Shown: piece by piece, positions 6,447 to 12,824 of the stretch
Layout of the letters: every line of letters starts with the position of its first letter
Numbering within the stretch: the first letter of the stretch is position 1
Source of the DNA: a virus
IMG/VR virus record: IMGVR_UViG_3300044949_002234
Location: 1 to 27,018 of that record
Length of the DNA: 27,018 bases
Direction: 5' to 3' (one strand)
The notes under the pieces: model-generated
The model's database searches: none
What the model saw: the letters and a program-made list of their open reading frames with translations, nothing else
Told to the model about the DNA's origin: nothing
Translations under genes and position numbers: made by a program

Positions 6447-7529
6447 CTACACCAGCGCCAAGCAGGCTTCGCGGGCGCGCTCGATGCGCTTGGCAGCAGC
6501 GCCGCCCCAGAGCGCTTCGAGACGGGCCCGGGCGCGCTCGGTGGAGTCGGTGGCACGGCCGGAGTCGTGGGTGGCGTGCTGGGTGATGGCGTTGAAGAGG
6601 GCGTAAGCGGTGCCGGGGATGCCGGGAATGTCGTGGATGCCGAGGCCAGTTGTGCCGGAGTAGTGGCTGCGGATGGTGGCGATCTCGGGGAGGTCGGCTA
6701 GCACGCGGGGGCGCTTGTCGCCGGTGGATTTGTCGCGGATGGGGGTGGTGAGTTTGTCGGCGTAGGTGGCTTCGAGGACGCGGCGGGCGGTCTCGGGGGT
6801 GAGGCGCAGGCTGGCGAGGGAGCGCAGATCGTCGATGGAGGCGGCGAAGGTGCGGCGCTCGATGTCGATCAGCTGCGGGAGATGGCGGGCGAACTCGGTG
6901 ACGCTGCTGGTGTGCTTGCGACGGAGGCCGGTGCCGGCGGCCGCGGCAGCGGTGGCGGCGCGGCCGGTGAGGTAGTTGAGCTGATTGGCGCAGGCGAGGC
7001 GGACGTCGCTGAAGAAGACGCCGAAGCCGGAGCTGCCGTCGTGGGAGTTGAAGAGGTGGAGGTAGCGGCGGACGCGGTCGCCGGGGACGACTTCGCTCTC
7101 GGTGTCGATGGCGGCGGTGGCGAAAACGCGGCGGCCGTCGCGGATGGAAAGGACGGTCTCGAGGTGGATGTTCTCGCGGAGGTAGTCGAGGAGGTTGATC
7201 AGGGCGGCGTTCTGCACCGGGGTGTAGGCGGTGCCGTGGATGCCGAGCAGGGCGTCGTTGTCACTGCGGACGATGGAGCAGTGGTCGGGGGCCTCGATGC
7301 GGCGACCGTCGGGGCCCATGTAGAAGACGGGGCGCTTATCGGCGGTCCAGTTGAGGCCGGCGATGGCGAAGGCCTCGGTGGCGGAGGCGCGCTCGGGGAC
7401 GAAGGTACCGAGCTGGGCGGTGAGGGGGTTCACGGCGTAGCCGTGCTCGCGGTACTTGCCGTAAACGGCAGGGCCGCGGCCGTCGGCGGCGTAGGCGGTG
7501 GTGACGGTGTTGGGGCTGTAGTCGCGCAT
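6447..7529 (-). CDS. DUF932 (phage/plasmid-like) protein
   Basis: 360 residues from the ATG at 7529. The order of blocks fits the DUF932 / phage-plasmid-like protein family: an N-terminal PAVYGKYREHGYAVNPLTAQ segment, APDHCSIVRSDNDALLGIHG followed by YTPVQNAALINLLDYL, a central RRYLHLFNSHDGSSG and FSDVRLACANQLNY, and a C-terminal helical part with IPGTAYALFNAITQHATHD. The family is common in phages and plasmids, and its biochemical role is not established. The long Pro/Thr/Ala-rich frame upstream is a shadow of the next gene. Related G/C hairpins lie on both sides, so the gene may have been exchanged as a unit. Confidence 0.85.
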   Translation of the reverse strand: MRDYSPNTVTTAYAADGRGPAVYGKYREHGYAVNPLTAQLGTFVPERASATEAFAIAGLNWTADKRPVFYMGPDGRRIEAPDHCSIVRSDNDALLGIHGTAYTPVQNAALINLLDYLRENIHLETVLSIRDGRRVFATAAIDTESEVVPGDRVRRYLHLFNSHDGSSGFGVFFSDVRLACANQLNYLTGRAATAAAAAGTGLRRKHTSSVTEFARHLPQLIDIERRTFAASIDDLRSLASLRLTPETARRVLEATYADKLTTPIRDKSTGDKRPRVLADLPEIATIRSHYSGTTGLGIHDIPGIPGTAYALFNAITQHATHDSGRATDSTERARARLEALWGGAAAKRIERAREACLALV

Positions 7530-7550
7530 GGTGGTGCGGTAGTGGGGTGG

Positions 7551-7565
7551 GCCGGCGGAGCCGGC
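7551..7565. repeat. GC-rich hairpin, copy 2
   Basis: The bases GCCGGCGGAGCCGGC form a 6-bp stem with a GGA loop. They are identical to the core of the hairpin at 6415-6431. It lies 21 bp upstream of the DUF932 start codon, in the 70-bp gap after the previous gene. Confidence 0.7.
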
Positions 7566-7599
7566 TGCGTTGGTAGCGGAGGCGCAGCCCTCCGGGTGG

Positions 7600-7863
7600 T
7601 CAGACGGGGACGCTGTGGATGTAGGCGTGCCAGAAGGTGGCGTAGCCCTCGTCCTCGGGGAAGGGGTGACCTTCGAGCTCCCAGTCGGATTCGTGGATGC
7701 CGTCGGGGGAGTACCAGCCGCCCTCGTCGCCGGACCAACCGGCGCGGAAGCGGGCGGTGTCGATGCGGTCCTGGGCGGCCATGGCGGCCTCGACGGCGCT
7801 GAGGTGGTCGTACCAGTTGGGGCGCGACTCAAGCTGGAGCAGGTTGAAAGTGGGGTCAGTCAT
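7600..7863 (-). CDS. Acidic aromatic hypothetical protein, 87 aa
   Basis: Begins MTDPTFNLLQLESRPNWYDH and contains AGWSGDEGGWYSPDG and DWELEGHPFPEDEGYATFWH. It is strongly acidic and rich in Trp, Tyr and Phe. The ATG overlaps the previous stop as ATGA. High acidity in a small early phage protein can mean DNA mimicry, but nothing here proves that. No family is recognised. Confidence 0.75.
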   Translation of the reverse strand: MTDPTFNLLQLESRPNWYDHLSAVEAAMAAQDRIDTARFRAGWSGDEGGWYSPDGIHESDWELEGHPFPEDEGYATFWHAYIHSVPV

Positions 7864-8114
7864 TCGCCGAGGTGGATGAGGTGGGCTTCGAGGTACTGCT
7901 GGACGGCGCGGAGGTGGGCGGCGGCGGTGTCGCGCTCGGTGACGGCGGCTGTCCAGGCGCCAGCGGGCTGTACGTAGTAGTCGCGGCAGTTGAATTCGAT
8001 GGCGTTGAAGGCGCGGATGGCGTCTTGCAGGGCGCGGTAAGCGGTGCCGTAGCCCTCAGAGAGGGTGGCGCGGCTGGTGCCGTTGAGGTGGATGGTGGGA
8101 AGGGTGAGACTCAT
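7860..8114 (-). CDS. Hypothetical protein, 84 aa
   Basis: Starts MSLTLPTIHLNGTSRATLSE, followed by a helical region (YRALQDAIRAFNAIEF) and a C-terminal helix (HLRAVQQYLEAHLIHLGE). The ATG at 8114 lies 5 bp after the preceding stop, and the stop overlaps the next ATG. The function is unknown. Confidence 0.73.
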   Translation of the reverse strand: MSLTLPTIHLNGTSRATLSEGYGTAYRALQDAIRAFNAIEFNCRDYYVQPAGAWTAAVTERDTAAAHLRAVQQYLEAHLIHLGE

Positions 8115-8119
8115 GAGAC

Positions 8120-8404
8120 TCAGTAAGAGATGTGCACGGAGGCGATGCCATCGAGTGGAACGCCGAGGCGGTAGGCGGCACCGGCGCTGAGATCCAAACT
8201 TGCGCAGTCGCAGCGGTCGGTGATGGGCACCGTGAGGGTGCGGCCTCGGTGGGAGACGCGTACTCGGGTGCCGCAGGGGAGCCAGGGGTGGGCGGCGGAG
8301 ACGCCCCAGTGTTGGTAGGTCTGGCCGCAATACGTGGTGCGGCCGTGATAATAAGAGTGATAAGTAGTAGCTGTTACTGGCCTAGTGTGGCCAGTTAACT
8401 GCAC
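8120..8404 (-). CDS. RlpA-like double-psi beta-barrel protein without signal peptide
   Basis: 94 residues from the GTG at 8404. The core TTYHSYYHGRTTYCGQTY, then LPCGTRVRVSHRGRTL, VPITDRCDC and SLDLSAGAAYRLG match the order of strands in RlpA-like double-psi beta-barrels, a fold found in septal lytic transglycosylases and expansins. Three cysteines in the barrel could form disulfides, which would suit an exported protein. No signal peptide is encoded, because the frame enters the HNH gene immediately upstream. The frame does stay open to 8731, but that part is out-of-frame HNH sequence. The HNH insertion may have replaced the original 5' end, or the protein may act inside the cell. Confidence 0.7.
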   Translation of the reverse strand: MQLTGHTRPVTATTYHSYYHGRTTYCGQTYQHWGVSAAHPWLPCGTRVRVSHRGRTLTVPITDRCDCASLDLSAGAAYRLGVPLDGIASVHISY

Positions 8405-8993
8405 GTTTAGGAGCAACGTGCTTCCAAGTATTCCCGCTAAGTGCTTGGTATAGCGCCCTGTGGCTAACACCGTACAGCCTAGCCAAGCTCCCAATAGGCG
8501 CCCCTGGCTCCCAGGACAAGCGAAGTTGCTCGACAACTTCAGCGTTGAGTTTCGCCGAGGGACTATCCTCGCCTTTGACCGCTCGTGGTGGCACATAGTC
8601 AACAGATGAGATGAGATGCTGTGAGTTTTCTTGATAAGTAACCCACTCCAGGTTTTCGACGCGGTTGTCATAACGGTCTCTGTTTTTGTGATTAACACAG
8701 GGCTTGTTATCGGGATTAGGAATGAACGCAAGGGCTACAAGTCGGTGTATGTAAAAACGAGTGGAGTCCGGATGGTCGAATAGCGAAACGCCTAGGTACC
8801 GGCCAGACTGTTTCGGTGTAATTATTCGTCCTTTGTGCGAGCGCTTAATACCCGTAAGCTTGTCTACTACGAATCTGTTTAGCGCTCTAACTTGTCCAGC
8901 ACTAGAGACCTCGTATAAGTGAGCGTACCTTGGTATTGGTACAGCCAACCATTCAGGTTTGGCAGTTCCAGGCGTGAGAGTGAAGCGGCGCAT
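8382..8993 (-). CDS. NUMOD4/HNH homing-type endonuclease
   Basis: 203 residues in three parts. Residues 14-40 (EWLAVPIPRYAHLYEVSSAG and following) are a NUMOD4 motif. Residues 81-122 (YIHRLVALAFIP ... VNHKNRDRYDNRVENLEWVT) form the HNH nuclease core. Residues 145-193 (SAKLNAEVVEQLRL ... SLARLYGVSHRALYQAL) are a helix-turn-helix. The gene is much lower in GC (one 60-base block is about 42%) than its neighbours (60-65%), consistent with recent arrival of a mobile endonuclease gene. It cuts DNA at a site-specific target; the target is unknown. Its ATG overlaps the preceding stop (TGATG). Confidence 0.93.
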   Translation of the reverse strand: MRRFTLTPGTAKPEWLAVPIPRYAHLYEVSSAGQVRALNRFVVDKLTGIKRSHKGRIITPKQSGRYLGVSLFDHPDSTRFYIHRLVALAFIPNPDNKPCVNHKNRDRYDNRVENLEWVTYQENSQHLISSVDYVPPRAVKGEDSPSAKLNAEVVEQLRLSWEPGAPIGSLARLYGVSHRALYQALSGNTWKHVAPKRAVNWPH

Positions 8994-9154
8994 CAGTCCT
9001 CCAGCGGGGGGAGTGCGGCGATGAAGCCCTGGATCCAGGTGCCAACGTCCTCAGGGGCGAGGTATGTAGGGACGCCACGGCGGCCGTCCACTTGAACGGC
9101 AAGGCGTGGCTCGGTGCCGTGCTCGCGCACGACTTGAAGGGTGATGATGCGCAT
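8993..9154 (-). CDS. Small hypothetical protein, 53 aa
   Basis: Starts MRIITLQVVREHGTEPRLAV, continues VDGRRGVPTYLAPEDVG and ends AALPPLED. The short beta-rich start followed by a helix suggests a compact fold. Only four bases separate it from the gene upstream. The function is unknown. Confidence 0.68.
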   Translation of the reverse strand: MRIITLQVVREHGTEPRLAVQVDGRRGVPTYLAPEDVGTWIQGFIAALPPLED

Positions 9155-9158
9155 GGGG

Positions 9159-9353
9159 TCAGCGGTTGTAGAAGTAAGAGCCGGGGGCGAAGTCCTCGAG
9201 GATGTGGTTGAAGGCGTTCTCGAGGCGGCGCTTGTTGCTGGGGTCGGCGACGTACCAGGCGGCAGCGAGGGCGCGGCAGAAGCCGCCACCGTGGCGCTCC
9301 ATGGCGGCAACGGTGTGGTGGAGCTCGGTGGGGGAGAGGGCGGTGAGGCTCAT
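9159..9353 (-). CDS. Small hypothetical protein, 64 aa
   Basis: Starts MSLTALSPTELHHTVAAMER and contains FCRALAAAWYVADPSNKRRL and AFNHILEDFAPGSYFYN. It is mainly helical. It is linked to the upstream gene by an ATGA junction. No family is recognised. Confidence 0.72.
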   Translation of the reverse strand: MSLTALSPTELHHTVAAMERHGGGFCRALAAAWYVADPSNKRRLENAFNHILEDFAPGSYFYNR

Positions 9354-9694
9354 GGCTGGTACTGGGTGGTGAGGGCGACGTAGACGGTGGGGGAGTCGGT
9401 GGCGAGGCCTTCGGCCTGCTCGCGGAGTTGGGTTTTGCGGAGGGCCTCCATGGCGGCCTCGGTCTCGGGGGTGTAGGTCCAGCGGTGGCGGAGTTTGCGG
9501 GTGACGATGAGGTCGCCCTGCTCGATGCGGTCGAGGTCGAGGCGCTCCATGCGGTCGCAGAGCCAGGTGCGGTGAGCGGTGAGCGCGGCGGTGATGCGCT
9601 GCGATTGGAGTTGCAGCTCGTGGGCTGCGGTGAGACGGCGGCCGATGGCGCCGGTGGGGCTGTAGGTGCGGGTTGTGCGGGTCGGGTTACGCAT
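9350..9694 (-). CDS. Basic helical hypothetical protein, 114 aa
   Basis: From the ATG at 9694 it reads MRNPTRTTRTYSPTG, then a long helix LTAAHELQLQSQRITAAL, RMERLDLDRIEQGDLIVTRK and a C-terminal YVALTTQYQP. An alternative ATG at 9712 would add six residues. The charged helices suggest a coiled coil, and the basic N-terminus could contact nucleic acid. The function is unknown. Confidence 0.7.
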   Translation of the reverse strand: MRNPTRTTRTYSPTGAIGRRLTAAHELQLQSQRITAALTAHRTWLCDRMERLDLDRIEQGDLIVTRKLRHRWTYTPETEAAMEALRKTQLREQAEGLATDSPTVYVALTTQYQP

Positions 9695-9754
9695 CTGCGT
9701 GAGGTTTAGCAAGGATCGGTGAGGAGCGCAAGGAAGTTAGCAGCTTTGCTGCAG

Positions 9755-9961
9755 TTAGTGCGGATCCTCCACGTAGTGGTGGAGGGTGTAGGGCTGCGCG
9801 CGGGTGGCGTACTCGATGAGGAGGGGCTCGACCTCGATGGGGTCCTCCACCCAGTGCTCGTGTTCGAGGTCGGCGGAGAGGAAGTGCCAGACGCGGATGG
9901 GTGGGGCGTCGGGCTCGGGGTCGCGGGGGCTGAGGGGGCGGGGATCGGGGGCGTCAGTCAT
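9755..9961 (-). CDS. Small acidic hypothetical protein, 68 aa
   Basis: Begins with a Pro/Asp-rich segment (MTDAPDPRPLSPRDPEPDAP), then VWHFLSADLEHEHWVEDPIE and a C-terminal YTLHHYVEDPH. It is acidic and His-rich. ATGA junction upstream; a 60-bp gap downstream contains a small GCAGC/GCTGC hairpin. No family is recognised. Confidence 0.72.
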   Translation of the reverse strand: MTDAPDPRPLSPRDPEPDAPPIRVWHFLSADLEHEHWVEDPIEVEPLLIEYATRAQPYTLHHYVEDPH

Positions 9962-10140
9962 GGGGCGTAGAGGGTGGGGGTGGGGGGCAGTGTGTTGCTG
10001 GGGCGCTGGTAGCCGTAGTCGACGGCCATGGCGGCGAGGGCCAGGCCGAGGAGGACGCCGGCGACGTGCTCGGCGCAGATCCAGGGCGGGACGGGGCGGC
10101 GGGGGCGGGTCATGGTGGTGGTGTGGAGTTTGCGGGTCAT
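9958..10140 (-). CDS. Small single-pass membrane protein, 60 aa
   Basis: The ATG at 10140 (ATGA overlap with the upstream gene) gives MTRKLHTTTMTRPRRPVPPW, then a hydrophobic stretch HVAGVLLGLALAAMAVDYGY at about residues 25-44 and a Pro/Thr-rich end. The basic N-terminus before the membrane segment suggests an N-in orientation. The function is unknown. Confidence 0.7.
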   Translation of the reverse strand: MTRKLHTTTMTRPRRPVPPWICAEHVAGVLLGLALAAMAVDYGYQRPSNTLPPTPTLYAP

Positions 10141-10856
10141 GCGTTGACGTAGGCGGCGCCGACGCCGTGGGCTTCTACGAAGATGTCGGTCTTGGCGCCG
10201 TCGCAGAGGCGACAGGTGAGGCACTGCGCTTGCGAGTCGGCGGCGGTGGCGGGGCAGAGCTTGCCGCTGTAGGCGGCGCTGCCCTGGGGCACGACGGCAA
10301 AGGTGCGCCAGCCCATGTCAGATGCGGCGAGGTAGTCGGCGAAGGAGTCACAGCTCGCCTGGAAGAGACCGCGGCACCATTGCGCCCAGCCGTGGCGCCA
10401 CTGGTGGCTGTAGCCGGTGTGGCCGTCGGCTAGGGCGGTCAACGTGCGAACGACGGACTCGGTGAGGATGGCGGGGTCGCCGTAGGCACCCCAGCGGATG
10501 CGGCGCCCGCGGATATAGCGGGCGTGGAGCGTGGGGTCGTACTCGGGGTAGGAGCCCCGGGTGAGGGCGCGGTAGACGCTGCCGACGCTTTTGCCTACGT
10601 CGACATAGCAGGAGCGCACGTAGCGCTGCAGTTCGTCAGACCAGCGACGGCGGTGGGGGCAGTCGCCGCAGATCGTGCGGTCGGCGCCAGATGCGATGGC
10701 CTCCAGCGGAGGCACGTCCGGGCGGAGGATGAAGACTTGGCACATGTTGCCGGTCTTGGCGTTCTCGGATTGGAGAACAAGCACGGCGATGTAGGGCTCG
10801 CCGTCGATCGGGGAGAGACCGCGATCGACGATGAAGCCGCGAGGTTTGCGGGACAT
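10137..10856 (-). CDS. Conserved phage protein with cysteine clusters, 239 aa
   Basis: The sequence shows two cysteine groups, CGDCPHRRR with a later RSCYV near residues 63-83, and a C-terminal LCPATAADSQAQCLTCRLCDG. Between them are RIRWGAYGDPAILTESVV, HTGYSHQWRHG and SDMGWRTFAVV. I recall this arrangement from a widespread phage protein of unknown function, in which the cysteines probably bind zinc or an Fe-S cluster. It is one of the longest genes of the operon. Two 60-80 bp gaps flank it, unusual for this tight operon. No biochemical role can be stated. Confidence 0.78.
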   Translation of the reverse strand: MSRKPRGFIVDRGLSPIDGEPYIAVLVLQSENAKTGNMCQVFILRPDVPPLEAIASGADRTICGDCPHRRRWSDELQRYVRSCYVDVGKSVGSVYRALTRGSYPEYDPTLHARYIRGRRIRWGAYGDPAILTESVVRTLTALADGHTGYSHQWRHGWAQWCRGLFQASCDSFADYLAASDMGWRTFAVVPQGSAAYSGKLCPATAADSQAQCLTCRLCDGAKTDIFVEAHGVGAAYVNA

Positions 10857-10935
10857 GCTGTCTACAGCTTGTGAAGGGAAGGGGCGAGGCGCCCAGGGAG
10901 CCCGCCCATAGAAGGGGTGGAGCTCCGGGGGAGCG

Positions 10936-11103
10936 TCAGTTGCCGGCTGCCTCTATGTCGTGTTGGAGGGTTTCGACGCGGTCGAGGCAGTTGGACACGT
11001 CACGTAGGACGTGGGTGTACGCGGGGTCGTTGATGGTTAGCTGCTCTATTTGGTGGAGCAGGAACCAGACCTCGGTGGCTTTGGTGTGGGGGTCCATGGT
11101 CAT
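10936..11103 (-). CDS. Small helical hypothetical protein, 55 aa
   Basis: From the ATG at 11103 it reads MTMDPHTKATEVWFLLHQIE, then DPAYTHVLRDVSNCLDRVET and ends DIEAAGN. It is entirely helical with heptad-like spacing. ATGA overlap with the upstream gene. Downstream, a 79-bp gap contains two short G/C inverted repeats and no gene. Confidence 0.7.
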   Translation of the reverse strand: MTMDPHTKATEVWFLLHQIEQLTINDPAYTHVLRDVSNCLDRVETLQHDIEAAGN

Positions 11104-11291
11104 GATTCGCTCTCGATGAAACGGCGGGCGTGGATCTCGTCGATCCAGAGGTGGCGGTCGGTGCCGATGCGGAAGCACACGTCCCACACGAGGTGGGTCG
11201 CCATGCGGCGGTCGACGGAGAACAGGTCAGTGAGCCAGGTGACGGTCTCGGGGAAAGACTCGGTTGGGGCGCGGTGGATGGTGGAGGTCAT
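11100..11291 (-). CDS. Small hypothetical protein, 63 aa
   Basis: Starts MTSTIHRAPTESFPETVTWL and continues MATHLVWDVCFRIGTDRHLW, ending RRFIESES. ATGA junctions at both ends. The mixed composition suggests a folded soluble protein. The function is not recognised. Confidence 0.72.
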   Translation of the reverse strand: MTSTIHRAPTESFPETVTWLTDLFSVDRRMATHLVWDVCFRIGTDRHLWIDEIHARRFIESES

Positions 11292-11491
11292 GGCTTGCGG
11301 CGGGCGAGTTCGTCGGCGTAGGTGAAGGCTTGGTCTTCGTAGTAGCCCTCACGGATGGGGTTGCTATGGCGCAGGGCAGCCGCCGCGGAACGGCAGTCGG
11401 CGATGACGTAGCGCAGGGAGACGGTGCAGAGGGTTTCTGCGTGGCTCCGCCATTTGGCGAAGTCTTCGGGGGTGGCGTACTCGGGGCGCAT
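11288..11491 (-). CDS. EYATPEDF-type small protein, 67 aa
   Basis: Begins MRPEYATPEDFAKWRSHAET, resembling the MPDYATPEQW start of the 134-residue gene at 3899. The rest, helical (DCRSAAAALRHSN) with an acidic aromatic end (YYEDQAFTYADELA), is different. It is therefore a second member of a small family defined mainly by its N-terminus. The function is unknown. Confidence 0.73.
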   Translation of the reverse strand: MRPEYATPEDFAKWRSHAETLCTVSLRYVIADCRSAAAALRHSNPIREGYYEDQAFTYADELARRKP

Positions 11492-11493
11492 GG

Positions 11494-11787
11494 TCAGTTA
11501 CCGAGGTAGAGGTAGTCGTAGGCGCCGGGTTCTTCGGCGCAGTTGCACGCCCAGATCCACAAGACGCGCTTGCGGTTCTCGTTGTGGTTGGCCAGATCCC
11601 GGGCATCCCATGCGCCGAAACCGCGCAGGTACTCGCGGAAAAGCCAGGCGGGGCCGTCGAAATCGAGTCGGTCCACCCATGCGGATACGTCTTCGTCGCG
11701 GTCGCCGGATCCGGAGCAGTCACAGACGCACTCGGGGGGCAGTTGCCTCAGGGATTCGCGGCCGTGGAACCAGGTGTTGCGGTACAT
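11494..11787 (-). CDS. Small Trp/Cys-containing hypothetical protein, 97 aa
   Basis: Starts MYRNTWFHGRESLRQLPPE, followed by CVCDCSGSGDRDEDVSAWVD, FREYLRGFGAWDARDLAN and WIWACNCAEEPGAYDYL. Five cysteines in C-x-C pairs could bind metal. It is the first gene downstream of the noncoding RNA terminator, so it would be the first gene translated after read-through. The longer in-frame start at 11835 would run through the hairpin and terminator and is unlikely. Confidence 0.72.
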   Translation of the reverse strand: MYRNTWFHGRESLRQLPPECVCDCSGSGDRDEDVSAWVDRLDFDGPAWLFREYLRGFGAWDARDLANHNENRKRVLWIWACNCAEEPGAYDYLYLGN

Positions 11788-11811
11788 GCTGAACTCACAG
11801 CTAGAGGGACG

Positions 11812-11830
11812 TGAGATGCAAAGCATCTCA
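11812..11830 (-). other. Perfect hairpin upstream of the left operon
   Basis: The arms TGAGATGC and GCATCTCA (8 bp) are separated by AAA. It lies between the terminator of the noncoding RNA and the first gene of the left operon. There is no T tract, so it is more likely an RNA processing or stability element in the leader of the gene at 11494. Confidence 0.6.
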
Positions 11831-11833
11831 GCC

Positions 11834-11864
11834 AAAAGACCCCCGGACGCAGTGCGCCAGGGGG
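11834..11864 (-). terminator. Rho-independent terminator of the noncoding RNA
   Basis: On the minus strand a CCCCC/GGGGG stem continues through a short internal loop into CGC/GCG with a 3-base loop, and is followed by TCTTTT. It lies between the structured region and the first gene of the left operon, so it would set the RNA 3' end and allow read-through control of the operon. Confidence 0.72.
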
Positions 11865-12367
11865 AACTTCTGGGGGAGATGGTTTATGCGTGTGGAGCAG
11901 AGCCGAATGCTCGGTGCCACGGTTGACACGCGCAACCGTCCTATCACTCATTTGTAGTGCGGCCTGATAGGAGCGCCGCTATCTGTGCTGGGTGTGGGGA
12001 GTTGACTCACCGCGCCCGGATCTGGAGTCCGGGCACACCCCCGCCGTGAGGCGGTGCACGCTAGCCACTACTGTCTTTGGCGTCCTACACCGGTACGAAG
12101 GGTCCGCGTTCGGTTACGGGTCAACACCCACCTGAGCCTTTCGGTTGATCAACTACTCCGCCCCTCACCGGATTCAGCCCGCGTGAAAGCGGGACCGACT
12201 TGTCGGGGGTTTCGCGTTCGCTGGGGTACTAGCCCAGCTCCCTACTTATCTCAGGCCCTAGCGCCCTCGCTCCCCCAGACGGGGATAAGCGGTTCGGCGG
12301 CCGTGGCCTATTTATCGCGCAGGGCCCTGCCCCGCTCTCGGTGTTAGTGCATCGGTGGTTCTGAACT
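11834..12367 (-). ncRNA. Large structured noncoding RNA candidate (about 530 nt)
   Basis: No plausible gene occupies this stretch on either strand. It starts just downstream of a TTGACA promoter at 12374-12403 and ends at a Rho-independent terminator. Read on the minus strand it is dense in strong hairpins: GCTGGG/CCCAGC with a self-complementary 7-base loop, CCCGC/GCGGG, CCGAC/GTCGG, CGCC/GGCG, a 7-bp GCCCGGA/TCCGGGC stem enclosed by GGGTGTG/CACACCC, ACGGTTG/CAACCGT, and a GAAA tetraloop on CC/GG. The words GATAAATAGG and GATAAGTAGG, and two CGAACGCG copies, recur. The size is of the order of the large phage RNA classes GOLLD and ROOL, but I cannot match it to either. I checked for tmRNA, RNase P and tRNA hallmarks and did not find them. 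It could act on its own or as the leader controlling the left operon. Confidence 0.62.
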
Positions 12368-12373
12368 GAGGGA

Positions 12374-12403
12374 AGTGTGGCACACAAGGCGCCGGATTGT
12401 CAA
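12374..12403 (-). promoter_or_regulatory. Promoter P3 of the noncoding RNA
   Basis: On the minus strand TTGACA (12398-12403) is followed after 18 bp by CACACT (12374-12379). It is the closest of three promoters to the structured RNA. The -10 lies within a perfect GTGTG-G-CACAC palindrome (12375-12385), which could be an operator. A CCGG-rich inverted repeat lies directly upstream of the -35. Confidence 0.62.
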
Positions 12404-12485
12404 GCAACCGGCCGGAGCCGGTACCGGCGCGCAGCCGCGGGAAGCTGACCTAAGGCCTAGGCTTCGCGAGGCGGCTGAGCTCCGA

Positions 12486-12510
12486 TGCCCTTGAGCATTG
12501 CACAAGGGCA
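12486..12510. promoter_or_regulatory. Inverted repeat over the P2 -10 box
   Basis: The arms TGCCCTTG and CAAGGGCA (8 bp) flank 9 bases that contain the P2 -10 hexamer. A repressor bound here would block P2. Alternatively it is a hairpin at the 5' end of the P1 transcript. Confidence 0.5.
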
Positions 12511-12522
12511 GCCAGCTGTCAA
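12494..12522 (-). promoter_or_regulatory. Promoter P2
   Basis: On the minus strand TTGACA (12517-12522), a 17-bp spacer, then AATGCT (12494-12499). The -35 is preceded by GC, as in P1 and P3, and by a CCGCC-TCA-GGCGG hairpin. It is the middle promoter of three tandem copies driving the noncoding RNA region. Confidence 0.65.
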
Positions 12523-12585
12523 GCAATCCGCCTGAGGCGGTTGCAATGAGAGCTGAAAACGCGCATGATGTGCGCGCGTGAGGTC

Positions 12586-12614
12586 AGTCTGGCATGGCGC
12601 CGCGCGGCTGTCAA
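12586..12614 (-). promoter_or_regulatory. Promoter P1
   Basis: On the minus strand TTGACA (12609-12614), a 17-bp spacer, then CAGACT (12586-12591). It is the most upstream of the three promoters, with three repeat units immediately upstream (12625-12696) that could bind a regulator. Confidence 0.65.
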
Positions 12615-12624
12615 GCCACCCCAG

Positions 12625-12696
12625 TGAGTCTCATGCGTCGCACCTGAGGGGCATGAGTCTCATCGTGTCGCAAGTTGGGTCTCGCCCTGCGTCGCA
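12625..12696. repeat. Three direct repeats upstream of P1 (operator candidates)
   Basis: Each unit has a TGAGTCTCA-type word followed 4 to 6 bases later by GTCGCA. The words are exact at 12625-12633 and 12654-12662 and degenerate at 12676-12684. GTCGCA is at 12637, 12667 and 12691. The first two palindrome centres are 29 bp apart, close to three helical turns. Related words occur in the divergent region at 16700-16747. Nothing else of note is seen in the remaining A/T-rich stretch 12697-12824. Confidence 0.55.
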
Positions 12697-12824
12697 ACGA
12701 GAATGGGGTAGAGGGGGATATGTCACATCCTGGGCTAGAAAAACTGTATATAAATAAAAGTTGTAGGGGGGTATGCTTTTGATATGGAAGGCATTGAAGT
12801 AGAAGAATTTCTTGTCTGGTAGCG

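Noticed and set aside
6882-7802. Long plus-strand open frame opposite the DUF932 gene (Gly/Val/Ala/Glu-rich)
   Set aside because: A typical shadow of a high-GC coding gene; the opposite strand has the recognisable protein.
8105-8122. Two adjacent TGAGACTCA palindromes matching the operator word
   Set aside because: They fall on the stop and start codons of two neighbouring genes, with no promoter nearby; probably coincidence, though a motif scan should include them.
11923-11928. TTGACA on the plus strand inside the structured region
   Set aside because: No -10 hexamer at 16-18 bp; it is part of the ACGGTTG/CAACCGT hairpin.
12014-12034. tRNA-Trp-like anticodon arm on the minus strand (7-base loop with CCA)
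   Set aside because: The loop and stem look right, but no D arm, T arm or acceptor stem can be placed around it; it fits better as one hairpin of the large noncoding RNA.
12749-12756. TATAAATA, the T4-type late promoter word
   Set aside because: It is on the plus strand, antisense to the sigma factor gene, and no T4-type late transcription genes are seen; probably chance in an A/T-rich stretch.
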